Below, piece by piece: positions 1 through 7,483 of a stretch of 40,772 nucleotides of DNA; the stretch's first letter is position 1; each line of letters begins with the position of its first letter. The DNA is taken from assembly GCA_947627535.1 (NCBI GenBank), contig CANQWM010000025.1, positions 1-40,772 on the forward strand, read 5' to 3'. A model generated the notes under the pieces. The model did no database searches. It was given only the letters and a program-made list of their open reading frames with translations, and was not told where the DNA came from. Origin of the DNA: an uncultured Acetatifactor sp. (GTDB taxonomy: Bacteria; Bacillota; Clostridia; Lachnospirales; Lachnospiraceae). The translations under genes were made by a program, and so were the position numbers.

Positions 1-744
1 AGATTATCTGGTACTGGGATTTACTTATTTTGACGGGAAAAAGATGGTTTTGGGTTCTTATAAACTGCAGAATGACAGCGTGCCCCAAGGGGGCCAGATA
101 TCACCAGTGCTGGCGAACGTGTATCTGCACTATGTACTTGACCAATGGTATGAGATACTCATACGAAGAGCCTGCAAAGGTGAGGTGTACTATGTCAGGT
201 ATGCAGACGATTTCCTGTTACTGTTCCAGTATGAGAATGAGGCGAAAGCAGTGATGCGGATGCTGAAAGAACGGCTGGGAAAATATGGGCTGGAATTAGC
301 GGAGGATAAGACAAGGATACTCCCAATCGGAAGATACAAGGGAACGAAGGAAGACTTCGACTTTCTGGGCTTTACATTCTACAATACAAAGACCAGAGGG
401 GAAAGTATCGGTTGGGAGTCCGAACGAGCAAGAAGAAACTCAAAGCCAAGAAACAGACAGTGAAAGCGTGGCTGCGGATCAGGCTGACGATGCTGATTGG
501 GAGGACAATGGAACTAATCAACCAGTCGTTGGCGGGACATTACAATTATTACGGAGTCAATGGGAACTTTCATGCAATACAAACATTCTGGAAATATGTA
601 AAACATGCTACTTACAGGATGTTGAACCGCAGAGACCAGAAAGGGAAATTTCGATACAGTAAATTTTTGCGAGTATGGAACTACTATGTGAAAGAACCAC
701 ATTTGACGACGGATATTTGGAGTTGGAAACCGAAGCTGGTTTGA
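1..744 (+). pseudogene. Group II intron reverse transcriptase/maturase, 3' part, frameshifted
   Basis: This is the C-terminal part of a group II intron-encoded reverse transcriptase (LtrA type), open to the left edge of the window. The reading frame starting at base 2 carries the PQGG and ISPVLAN motifs and the catalytic YADD box (in YVRYADDFLLLF). After the codons for TKTRG the frame is lost at a GGGG run (398-401). The continuation GKYRLGVRTSKKKLKAK is read one frame over and runs to the TGA at 742-744 through the maturase region (GHYNYYGVNGN, WKYVKHATYRMLNRR). One missing G explains the break. The protein normally splices and mobilises its intron; this copy is probably inactive unless the missing base is a sequencing error. 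The stop lies directly before intron domain V, as expected. Confidence 0.9.
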
Positions 745-745
745 A

Positions 746-847
746 GAGCCGTGTGCGGGAAAACCGCACGCACGGTTCTGTGAGGGGCAGTAGGCAAGCC
801 TTTCACAAAGCAAATTTAGAAAGGAGTGTCGAGACTGTCTACTCGAC
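746..847 (+). ncRNA. Group II intron 3' end: domains V and VI
   Basis: Domain V is the hairpin at 746-779. It starts GAGCCGTGTGCGGG, has a GAAA-type tetraloop, and closes with CGCACGCACGGTTC, which is the diagnostic bacterial group II catalytic domain. Domain VI can be folded from AGTAGGC (789-795) with GTCTACT (837-843), and inside it CCTTTC (799-804) with GAAAGG (819-824). The end ...TCTACTCGAC suggests that the intron 3' boundary lies at about 843-847. The exact boundary is inferred, because the 5' part of the intron is outside the window. Confidence 0.8.
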
Positions 848-857
848 GTGAAAGCGT

Positions 858-1118
858 ATGCTGCAGATCAGACCTGTTTCCGATTTAAGAAATAAGTTTC
901 CAGATATTGAGAGGATTGTAAATACGGGTGAACCTGTATATTTGACGAAAAACGGATATGGTGCAATGGTGGTACTCAGCCTGGAGGAATATTCGAGACT
1001 GACAGATGGGGTAGAAGCTGCATTGGATAAAGCGGACAGACTTGCGGCAGAGGATGCGGCGAGGATGAGCCATGAGGAAGTTTTTGGAAAATTGCGGGGG
1101 AAAGTAAATGCTCAGTAA
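858..1118 (+). CDS. Type II antitoxin, Phd/YefM family
   Basis: This 86-aa protein has the Phd/YefM antitoxin pattern. The N-terminal DNA-binding part reads IRPVSDLRNKFPDIERIV, then comes the typical EPVYLTKNGYGAMVVLSLEEYSRL strand-helix pattern, and an acidic, Ala-rich C-terminal tail (residues about 55-86) of the kind that wraps around a RelE/ParE toxin. Its 3' end overlaps the next gene by 11 bases, the usual coupling for a toxin-antitoxin pair. Antitoxins of this family repress their own operon. The start at 858 is only about 10 bases after the probable 3' end of the group II intron, so the native promoter and leader seem displaced; AAAGGAG inside domain VI (821-826 region) is a poorly spaced possible ribosome site. 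Confidence 0.88.
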   Translation: MLQIRPVSDLRNKFPDIERIVNTGEPVYLTKNGYGAMVVLSLEEYSRLTDGVEAALDKADRLAAEDAARMSHEEVFGKLRGKVNAQ

Positions 1119-1437
1119 AAAGTACAGATCGAGTTATCTGCCACTTTTTTACGAGGATCTCGACGAGAAGATTACTTATATTGCCGAAGTACTAAAGAAT
1201 CCAAAGGCGGCAAATGACTTATTGGATAAAGTAGAAGCGGCTATTATGGAGCGTCTTCCGGTGGCAGAATCTTTTGAACCATATCATTCTATTCGAGAGC
1301 GTAAGTATCCCTATTATCGTATTTATGTGGATAATTATATTATTTATTATGTGGTAATAAGTGATAATCCAGATGATTTGATTATGGAAGTTAGAAGATT
1401 CCTCTATAATGGACAAAATAGGGATAAATTGGTGTAA
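1108..1437 (+). CDS. Type II toxin, RelE/ParE superfamily
   Basis: This 109-aa protein follows a Phd/YefM antitoxin with an 11-base overlap. The order YLPLFYEDLDEKITYIAEVLKNPKAA, then LLDKVEAAIMERLP, then RKYPYYRIYVDNYIIYYVV and a C-terminal IMEVRRFLYNGQN matches the RelE/ParE fold: two N-terminal helices followed by a beta-sheet with a terminal Arg-rich strand. RelE members are ribosome-dependent mRNA nucleases and ParE members poison gyrase. The sequence alone does not decide between them, although the ending VRRFLYNGQNRDKL is common in the family. Together the pair would act as a growth-control or element-maintenance module. Confidence 0.87.
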   Translation: MLSKKYRSSYLPLFYEDLDEKITYIAEVLKNPKAANDLLDKVEAAIMERLPVAESFEPYHSIRERKYPYYRIYVDNYIIYYVVISDNPDDLIMEVRRFLYNGQNRDKLV

Positions 1438-1445
1438 AAAGTAAG

Positions 1446-1473
1446 TTGAAAGAACTGAAACAAACGGTATGTA
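1446..1473 (+). promoter_or_regulatory. Possible weak promoter of the LytTR two-component genes
   Basis: TTGAAA (1446-1451) and TATGTA (1468-1473) are separated by 16 bp in the 49-bp gap between the toxin gene and the response regulator. The -10 is poor. A good ribosome binding site (AAGGTG) follows at about 1476. The two-component genes could also be read from upstream. Confidence 0.3.
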
Positions 1474-1486
1474 AGGTGAAATTATA

Positions 1487-2209
1487 ATGGTACGAATAGC
1501 AATCTGTGATGACGAAAACGAAGCTGTCACACAGCATGAGGACATTGTAAAAAGCAGTCTTAGATCCTGCGGTATCGGTTATGAAATCATAACCTACACG
1601 CAGAGCAGCCATCTTCTGTTTGATATTACAGACGATCACTTTTTCTTTGATCTCATTTTGCTTGATATAGAAATGCCTGGAATGACGGGCATGGAGCTTG
1701 CCGAAAAAATTAAGCTGTATTTGCCGAATGTAAAGATTATTTTTATCACGTCGCATATGGAGTATGCGATTGATGCTTTTGAATTGTCTATCTTCCGCTA
1801 TGTACCAAAAAGCAATCTTACGGATCGTTTGGCAGCCGCCATAACGGACGCGGCAAAGCTGATTGAGCTGGAAGCAGGGAAAGAGTACATCATTCAAGCA
1901 GCCGGACGTATGGAAAAAATACCATACAAAGATATTTTCTATATCCAGCGTGACGGCGGTAAAAATGTGGTGATTGTTTCCAGCATGGGAATATCGAAGG
2001 TGAGAAAAAGCCTGCAGCAGATTTTTGAGGAATTGGACACGCCGGAGTTTATCTTCATTGACCGGGGCTGTATCGTGAATATCATTCATATCATGAAGAT
2101 TAGTGACGGTATGGCGTATCTCAAAAATGGCGAAAAGCTGCCTATCAGCCGTTCCCACCTGCAGGAGGTAAAGCAACAGATCAATCAGTTTTGGGGAGCG
2201 CATATATGA
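1487..2209 (+). CDS. LytTR-family response regulator (AgrA/VirR type)
   Basis: This 240-aa protein has two domains. Residues 1-120 form a receiver domain: acidic pair in ICDDENEA, phosphoacceptor Asp in LILLDIEMPGMTGMELA, conserved Thr/Ser in IIFITSH, and Lys in RYVPKSN. Residues about 135-240 form a LytTR DNA-binding domain (IPYKDIFYIQRDGGKNVVIV, FIFIDRGCIVNIIHIMKI, LPISRSHLQEVKQQINQFWG). LytTR regulators bind pairs of direct repeats about two helical turns apart. Two such sites, near-identical to each other, lie before the two downstream ABC operons (3662-3687 and 5232-5257), so these are the likely targets. The gene overlaps the sensor kinase start by 4 bases. The start ATG has AAGGTG in front. 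Confidence 0.93.
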   Translation: MVRIAICDDENEAVTQHEDIVKSSLRSCGIGYEIITYTQSSHLLFDITDDHFFFDLILLDIEMPGMTGMELAEKIKLYLPNVKIIFITSHMEYAIDAFELSIFRYVPKSNLTDRLAAAITDAAKLIELEAGKEYIIQAAGRMEKIPYKDIFYIQRDGGKNVVIVSSMGISKVRKSLQQIFEELDTPEFIFIDRGCIVNIIHIMKISDGMAYLKNGEKLPISRSHLQEVKQQINQFWGAHI

Positions 2210-3516
2210 TGACCTGGTATCAGATACTTTCCTTCTTTTTGACAAATGGGCTACGGATCTTTCTTGGCCTGTATTTTGTGGTAAATCTGTTAGAAATATC
2301 CTGGTATAGAAAAAGGGCTGCCGCTCTTTCTGTCAGCGCAGCATGTGCAGCGGTCTGCATGATGGCGTTTTCCTGCTTTCCCATCCGGCAAATCTATCTT
2401 GTGGGGGCAGAAACGATCATTTTAACAGTGATCATATATTCTCTGTTCGCTACAAACTTAAGAATGAGCCTGTTTCTTACGTTCTTTTACGAGATAACCG
2501 TTGCCCTTTGGGAATTTATCATATCAGCAGGACTTGGCGTTGCATTTCATTCAGATAGCTTTCTGAATGCAAAATCTTTTGGATATCTGGTAGCCGTTTG
2601 GATTGTCCGGTTTCTTATGTTGGGTATGGCATTTCTGACTCAGAGAACAGCTGCAACATCATTGAAAAGAAATAATAAGCAATCATCACGGGTAATAGCC
2701 GAGGTTGCATTAGCCGGTTTTTTAGGGGTAGTTCTCTTGTCCGGGCAGAATATCATAGCGATCAGCGATGATCAACTGACTGTTTGGGTGATCTTCGCTC
2801 TGTTAATCCTTGTAGCAGTTTTGTTTTTCAACCTTAACCGCCAATATGAAATGGAGAAAACGATTGCACAGCTTCAAAAAGATAAAAATGCACTGCTGGA
2901 GCGGGACTATCAGAATTTAAGAAATTCCTATGCCGCTAACGCAAAACTGTTTCACGATTTTCATAACCATGTGGAAGCACTATATCGCTATCTGTCAAAA
3001 AGCAGCACCGAAGAAGCAATGGAATATCTTGAAAATCTGCGTACTCCTATGCAGAGTATTTCACAGACAGCATGGATAGGCGAGGAAGCAATCGACTATC
3101 TGATCGACAGCAAAATTGCCCTAGCCATTTCACAAAACATCCGGGTAAACACAAATATTGAATTTCCCCGTCATACAAATATAAAAAGCGTTGACCTGGT
3201 TGCGATTTTAGGGAATCTTCTGGATAATTCTATTGAAGCAGCAGGCAGCGCAGAGGACAATCTGCGTTTTATCAATCTGACGATCCGCCGTATCAATGAT
3301 ATGCTGGTAATCAAGGTGGAAAATAGGTGCGGTGCCCAGCCAGCCGTGACTGACGGAGATTTGCAGACTTCCAAAACAGATAAAGCCCTACATGGTTGGG
3401 GATTAAAAAATGTCCGCACCGCTGCGGAACACTACGACGGGACAATAGAAACAGAATATAGTGATCATACATTCCGTGCCGTTGTCACATTATCATTTGA
3501 AGCAGTAAAAGCATAA
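2206..3516 (+). CDS. GHKL sensor histidine kinase (AgrC/ComD-like)
   Basis: This 436-aa protein probably senses an extracellular peptide or envelope signal and phosphorylates the adjacent LytTR regulator. The first ~210 residues are hydrophobic, with about six membrane segments, as in AgrC-type receptors. A short coiled segment follows (YEMEKTIAQLQKDKNALLERD). The dimerisation/phosphoacceptor box is LFHDFHNHVEALYRYL, and the GHKL ATPase domain has the N box NLLDNSIEAA and the G box HGWGLKNVRTAAEHYDG. I chose ATG 2206 because GGGGAG stands 7 bases before it and it overlaps the regulator stop as ATGA; ATG 2209 is also possible, and an in-frame TTG at 2191 is less likely. No signal-peptide gene is visible beside it, so the ligand is unknown. 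Confidence 0.92.
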   Translation: MMTWYQILSFFLTNGLRIFLGLYFVVNLLEISWYRKRAAALSVSAACAAVCMMAFSCFPIRQIYLVGAETIILTVIIYSLFATNLRMSLFLTFFYEITVALWEFIISAGLGVAFHSDSFLNAKSFGYLVAVWIVRFLMLGMAFLTQRTAATSLKRNNKQSSRVIAEVALAGFLGVVLLSGQNIIAISDDQLTVWVIFALLILVAVLFFNLNRQYEMEKTIAQLQKDKNALLERDYQNLRNSYAANAKLFHDFHNHVEALYRYLSKSSTEEAMEYLENLRTPMQSISQTAWIGEEAIDYLIDSKIALAISQNIRVNTNIEFPRHTNIKSVDLVAILGNLLDNSIEAAGSAEDNLRFINLTIRRINDMLVIKVENRCGAQPAVTDGDLQTSKTDKALHGWGLKNVRTAAEHYDGTIETEYSDHTFRAVVTLSFEAVKA

Positions 3517-3536
3517 GCATTATTTTTCAACGAAGC

Positions 3537-3566
3537 AGGTCGCCCGTTCTGGACGACCTTCTTTTT
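3537..3566 (+). terminator. Intrinsic terminator after the two-component genes
   Basis: AGGTCG (3537-3542) pairs with CGACCT (3554-3559), and a T-rich run follows (TTCTTTTT). It would separate the two-component transcript from the first ABC operon. Confidence 0.8.
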
Positions 3567-3661
3567 GCTATGGCGACGAGGGAAATGGCTCATGCTTGCG
3601 TGAAGCCATTTAACGAACGCTTACAATTCCCGGAAACGGTGGTTTGTTTCTAAGGATTCGT

Positions 3662-3687
3662 GGACAAAAATGCACCGATTGCGGACA
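3662..3687 (+). promoter_or_regulatory. Putative LytTR operator, site 1 (direct repeat, 21-bp period)
   Basis: GGACA occurs at 3662-3666 and again at 3683-3687, exactly 21 bp apart, with AAAAA and ACCGATT in between. A near-copy with the same spacing is found at 5232-5257 before the second ABC operon. Direct half-sites two helical turns apart are what LytTR regulators recognise, and a LytTR gene is the nearest regulator. The assignment is inference; the duplication itself is directly visible. The start codon of the ATPase gene lies 71 bp downstream. Confidence 0.65.
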
Positions 3688-3757
3688 TATGCGCAGAGGC
3701 AATCAATTTCTGCTAGCTTAAGAGTATAGAAGCGTGTACGAAAGGGAGATTTGCAAA

Positions 3758-4498
3758 ATGGAAAACATTATCTTGCAAACACACGGAATATCCGTGAAAT
3801 ATGGTAATTTTCTTGCCCTTGACAATATAAGCATAAGCCTTAAAAATAAGCATATCTACGGCTTTATCGGTGAGAACGGTGCAGGTAAGACTACGCTGAT
3901 GAAAGTGCTGACAGGGCTGCTTTATCCGACAAGCGGCACATTTTCGCTGTTTGGAAAGCTCGAGCCGTCCGATATTCTAAAAATGCGCCGATATATCGGC
4001 AGTACCATTGAAGCTCCTGCCCTTTACTCGGAATACTCCGCCTATCGCAATCTTGAGTTACAGCGTATTCTTGTCGGCAATCCAGACAAGGAAATATGCG
4101 ATAAGTTGCTTGGAATAATGGGGTTGTTCGAGTTTAAGGATAAAAAGGTAAGCAAATTCTCTATGGGCATGAAGCAGAGGCTTGGTATAGCAATGGCTTT
4201 AGTCAGCAAGCCGAAACTGTTGATACTTGATGAACCGATCAACGGTCTTGACCCTAAAAATATATCTGAACTGCGCACCCTACTTAAAAAACTGAATGAG
4301 GAAAACGATGTAACGCTGTTCCTATCAAGCCATATCCTAAACGAGCTTTATTTGCTTGCTACGGATTATTATATCATCCATAAGGGGAAGATCATTAAGT
4401 CGCTCACACATGATGAACTTGACAAGAAACTTTCCACTACAGGGCAAAATCTTGAAGAATATTTCATTAGTGTTACGGGAGGTGACAACAATGCGTAA
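3758..4498 (+). CDS. ABC transporter ATP-binding protein (BcrA-like)
   Basis: This 246-aa nucleotide-binding subunit belongs to the BcrA/CcmA-like group, often linked to export of, or resistance to, peptide antibiotics. It has Walker A (GFIGENGAGKTTLMK), an ABC signature with Met in place of the second Gly (FSMGMKQRLGIAMAL), Walker B with the D-loop (LLILDEPINGLDP) and the switch His (LFLSSHIL). ATG 3758 follows AAAGGGAG with proper spacing; the longer in-frame reading from 3734 starts inside the leader. It overlaps the permease gene by 8 bases. The operator-like repeat at 3662-3687 suggests control by the upstream LytTR system. Confidence 0.92.
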   Translation: MENIILQTHGISVKYGNFLALDNISISLKNKHIYGFIGENGAGKTTLMKVLTGLLYPTSGTFSLFGKLEPSDILKMRRYIGSTIEAPALYSEYSAYRNLELQRILVGNPDKEICDKLLGIMGLFEFKDKKVSKFSMGMKQRLGIAMALVSKPKLLILDEPINGLDPKNISELRTLLKKLNEENDVTLFLSSHILNELYLLATDYYIIHKGKIIKSLTHDELDKKLSTTGQNLEEYFISVTGGDNNA

Positions 4499-5186
4499 AC
4501 AGCTAATAATCGAAAAATATAAAGCTGAAAGATTTGCTATAATGTATCTTGCGGCAGTTGTTCTTGCAGCAGCAGGATTTTTTCTTGGATTTCTTAAACT
4601 CCCTCAAAATCTGGATACATCGACAGTATTTTCTTTTTCAATTTGCGATACATCTTTTATATTCATCATTTCGCTTGTTACAGCCTGGTTTGTGGGAAAC
4701 GATTTCTTAAACCGAACAATACAGAATGAAATAAAAATAGGCTACAGCCGTGTTTCCGTATTTCTTGTAAGAGCGATTACATGTGAAATTATGGCAATAC
4801 TACTCCATTTGACTTATGTGTTCGCAACAGTGATCGGATTTGCAGTGAAATATAGATTTGACAGTAGTATATTTTCCACTACGAATTTTGTTTGGCTGCT
4901 GGTAATTATGTCACAGATATGTGCCAACATCTGTATTGTTATGTTTATTGTTTTTGCGCTCAAAAAAGCCACATTGGGAATAGCCGTAACAGTTATTTTC
5001 AATTTTGTGAGTTGTAATATTCTTAGAAACTTCATCAGTGACAGCTTTTTTAGACTGACCTGTTTTAGCCTTGCACAAACGAGCGATAGCAAAACACTTG
5101 CATTGTCGGAGACTCTTGCAGTAGCAGTGATAGCTATTTCGCTTACAGCAACACACATTGTTTTCAGAAAAGCCGAGATAAAATAG
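4491..5186 (+). CDS. ABC transporter permease, BcrB/ABC-2 type
   Basis: This 231-aa integral membrane protein is translationally coupled to the preceding ATPase by an 8-base overlap. GGAGGTGA precedes its ATG with good spacing. Hydrophobic segments are seen near residues 18-37 (IMYLAAVVLAAAGFFLGFL), 50-68, 99-125, 145-165, 170-190 and 208-225, giving about six helices. The motif NDFLNRTIQNEIKIGYSR between helices 2 and 3 resembles the cytoplasmic coupling region of ABC-2 permeases (DxxxGTI...G.SR). With the ATPase it should form a small exporter. Its substrate cannot be read from the sequence; lantibiotic or other antimicrobial peptide immunity fits the context. Confidence 0.82.
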   Translation: MRKQLIIEKYKAERFAIMYLAAVVLAAAGFFLGFLKLPQNLDTSTVFSFSICDTSFIFIISLVTAWFVGNDFLNRTIQNEIKIGYSRVSVFLVRAITCEIMAILLHLTYVFATVIGFAVKYRFDSSIFSTTNFVWLLVIMSQICANICIVMFIVFALKKATLGIAVTVIFNFVSCNILRNFISDSFFRLTCFSLAQTSDSKTLALSETLAVAVIAISLTATHIVFRKAEIK

Positions 5187-5231
5187 CAGGACACAGTAAC
5201 GAGAAAATGAATGTCGCGCTCCGTTTTTTGC

Positions 5232-5257
5232 GGACAAAAACATACCGATTACGGACA
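5232..5257 (+). promoter_or_regulatory. Putative LytTR operator, site 2 (direct repeat, 21-bp period)
   Basis: GGACA at 5232-5236 and 5253-5257 repeats the layout of site 1, including the shared inner blocks AAAAA and ACCGATT. A box similar to one before the first ABC operon follows (GCTATCTTA at 5271-5279 against GCTAGCTTA at 3712-3720), at a distance from the repeat that differs by 11 bp between the two sites. This ties the second ABC operon to the same regulator. Confidence 0.62.
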
Positions 5258-5337
5258 AAACAGCATGAATGCTATCTTAGCAGTATGCTATAACTGTAAC
5301 CGTGAACAAATACACTAATTTAAATGGAGGTGATCTT

Positions 5338-5517
5338 ATGCGTCATTTTTATTTTCGTCTCATTCTTGGTACTGTTTGGCTGGCTGCGGCGGTTGTCAGT
5401 GCCGTGAAAGCAAATGTGCCCTTTGCCGTTCTGTATGCTGTATTGGGTGTAGTTTTCCTGTGGTCTGCCTATTCAATTTGGAAAAAGGAGAAAAAGGACA
5501 AAGACAGTCGGGGGTAA
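5338..5517 (+). CDS. Small two-helix membrane protein
   Basis: This 59-aa protein has two hydrophobic segments (LILGTVWLAAAVVSAV and VPFAVLYAVLGVVFLWSAY) and a highly charged end (KKEKKDKDSRG). It has an ideal ribosome site, GGAGGTGAT, before ATG 5338; a GTG at 5302 in the same frame lacks one. It is the first gene of the second ABC operon, 4 bases before the ATPase start. I do not recognise a named family. The layout suggests a regulatory or accessory subunit of the transporter or an immunity peptide; both are guesses. It does not look like a secreted precursor, since there is no leader/core division or Gly-Gly site. Confidence 0.75.
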   Translation: MRHFYFRLILGTVWLAAAVVSAVKANVPFAVLYAVLGVVFLWSAYSIWKKEKKDKDSRG

Positions 5518-5521
5518 CGAA

Positions 5522-6220
5522 GTGAATAGCGAAACATTTCTTGTTCTCAACAAACTAAATGTATGGTACACACGGGGCAAGCCTGTCCTTGATGATTTTT
5601 CCATGGAACTGAGTGCAAATGAGGTTGTTGGACTGATTGGTTTGAACGGAGCGGGCAAGACTACGTTTATTAAAACTCTTTCCGGGCTGCTTGACAGTTT
5701 TCGGATTGAAACTGCGTTATGGCAGGACAAGGCTTTTCAATTCCGGGATGCAGCTTTTAAGAAAGACCGTTATACGGTTTTTGCCGAAGATCATTCGTTT
5801 CAATTTTTTACATTCCGTGAGTATGCTTCTTATGTGGCGGCGTCCTATGGAAAGAAGTTGTGCGGCATCGACGAGCTGGTGCAGGGCTTCCACTTTGAAG
5901 AATACACCGACATTTTACTGAAAGAACTGTCAACGGGCAATTTGAAAAAGGCTTATCTGATTACAGCGTTTGCCTTGAAACCGAAGCTGCTCATGCTGGA
6001 CGAGCCTGTGAACGGACTGGATTATCAAAGCACCGAATACCTGTACCGACAGATCAACAACTATCGGCAGCATGGCACAATCCTTTTTTCGTCCCATATC
6101 CTTGAAAGCATCTGCCTTACGTCTGATCGTGTGCTGGTTCTGGAGCAGGGGCGGATCAAAAGAAGTTTTGCAGGACAGGAAATTGAAATCGCTAAAATCA
6201 GGGAGGTGCTGAAAGAATGA
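5522..6220 (+). CDS. ABC transporter ATP-binding protein with atypical signature
   Basis: This 232-aa nucleotide-binding subunit has Walker A (GLIGLNGAGKTTFIK), Walker B with the D-loop (LLMLDEPVNGLD) and the switch His (ILFSSHIL). The signature is LSTGNLKKAYL in place of LSGGQ, as in some YxlF/CcmA-like subunits. The start is GTG 5522, 4 bases after the stop of the 59-aa gene; no competing ATG is near. The gene ends in ATGA, shared with the permease start. The Q-loop region (FAEDHSFQFFTFREY) is also unusual: a Glu-Asp-His stretch stands near where a Gln is expected. ATP hydrolysis is likely but should not be taken for granted. Confidence 0.88.
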   Translation: MNSETFLVLNKLNVWYTRGKPVLDDFSMELSANEVVGLIGLNGAGKTTFIKTLSGLLDSFRIETALWQDKAFQFRDAAFKKDRYTVFAEDHSFQFFTFREYASYVAASYGKKLCGIDELVQGFHFEEYTDILLKELSTGNLKKAYLITAFALKPKLLMLDEPVNGLDYQSTEYLYRQINNYRQHGTILFSSHILESICLTSDRVLVLEQGRIKRSFAGQEIEIAKIREVLKE

Positions 6221-7479
6221 ACATTTTGAAAGCCCTCATAAAGCAGCTTTTGGGAGCCCGGTATGAGCGTATCGCAAAGAGCCTGATTGCTTGTCTTATT
6301 GCATTTCTTGCCATTCGTACAGCAGAAATAAAAATAGAGATCGCACCGTCTATTCTTTTTCTGACAGCAACGGCTTTTTCGGCGGGGATCATGTGGCAGG
6401 CTCTTCATTCTTCGGGAAATGCAGACCGTATGATTGGGCTGTTTATGTTACCGTTTGGAAACAGGAAAATGACCATTGCTATTGTGTTGGCATTTACTGG
6501 TTATACATTGATCACCAAGACATTGCTTGTGTTGACGTTGTTTTTTGCCGTCTATGAGTGGAGCGCAGTACAGATAGCTGTGTCGCTGCTCTGCGCGTGT
6601 AACGGCTGTTTCATAGCCGCTGCATGGTACACATGGCGCATGCAATGTACATGTTGCATCAAGTGTAAGCTGTGCGTTAGGACAAAGAAAAGGAAACAGC
6701 TGCCTGCTATTTTTCTATGGTGTGCGACTGTACTGTTATCCATATTCTTTGTGCAGGATATTGTTTTCCTTGCTTTGATTATACTTGCAAGCCTGTGCCT
6801 TTCCGTTCTTCGTCTGTTGACAGAGGACGCTTACGGATTTTACCGTCCAGCGTCCGCCAAACAACTGATCAGACACACCAAAGGAACGGGGAGCATCTTC
6901 CTGTATCTTTTGCGCTATTTGATGACGAATAAGAGCTATATTTTGAATACTGCGGGCTTATGTTTGATTGCCGCATTTCTGCCCGTATTGTTGGGGCAAT
7001 TCGAGGGATTGTATGTTATGCCGCTTGGGTTAGCCATTCTGTGTCTGAATACTCCAATCTGCATACTGCTGTCTTGTGATCCTGACTTGGAACAAGCTGT
7101 GCGGATACTGCCCGGACAGGCATATCGTTTTTGCAGCCGATACTGCATTTTCATCTTCTTAGTAAACATGGCAGTAAGCAGCGTGTATTTAGTTAGCTGG
7201 CAGGTTCAGAAGGGCGGTGTAGGTGGAACAGAAATTACTGTTGCGTTGTTAATTGCTTTGCAAAGTGCTATTTTATCTGTTCTGCTGGAGTGGTGTTACC
7301 CTATTCGAAACTGGAAAATAGAAGGGGATCTATGGCATCATCCCCGCAAATATATTGTGCCGCTTATCATGCTGTTGAGTGCTGTATTGATCGGTATGCG
7401 GTCTGTGAGTATATGGATTTTGCTCTGTATTGTTATCGTTGAATGTTTTAGTTTATCGCTTATCGCAAGGAGGATATGA
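6217..7479 (+). CDS. Large polytopic membrane protein, ABC transporter permease
   Basis: This 420-aa protein has about ten hydrophobic segments and begins in the ATGA shared with the ATPase, so it is the probable permease of that transporter. The early part (ATAFSAGIMWQALHS, DRMIGLFMLPFGNRKMTIAIVLAF) resembles ABC-2-type permeases in which a cytoplasmic segment near helix 2 meets the ATPase. A basic, Cys-rich stretch lies near residues 140-165 (MQCTCCIKCKLCVRTKKRKQ), with five Cys in a short loop; this is odd for such a permease and could bind metal or be disulfide-linked. I do not recognise a named family. Confidence 0.78.
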   Translation: MNILKALIKQLLGARYERIAKSLIACLIAFLAIRTAEIKIEIAPSILFLTATAFSAGIMWQALHSSGNADRMIGLFMLPFGNRKMTIAIVLAFTGYTLITKTLLVLTLFFAVYEWSAVQIAVSLLCACNGCFIAAAWYTWRMQCTCCIKCKLCVRTKKRKQLPAIFLWCATVLLSIFFVQDIVFLALIILASLCLSVLRLLTEDAYGFYRPASAKQLIRHTKGTGSIFLYLLRYLMTNKSYILNTAGLCLIAAFLPVLLGQFEGLYVMPLGLAILCLNTPICILLSCDPDLEQAVRILPGQAYRFCSRYCIFIFLVNMAVSSVYLVSWQVQKGGVGGTEITVALLIALQSAILSVLLEWCYPIRNWKIEGDLWHHPRKYIVPLIMLLSAVLIGMRSVSIWILLCIVIVECFSLSLIARRI

Positions 7480-7483
7480 TACC

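Noticed and set aside
1391..2245. A 284-codon minus-strand open frame
   Set aside because: It is antisense to the LytTR regulator and the end of the toxin gene; its product is not protein-like and matches nothing I know.
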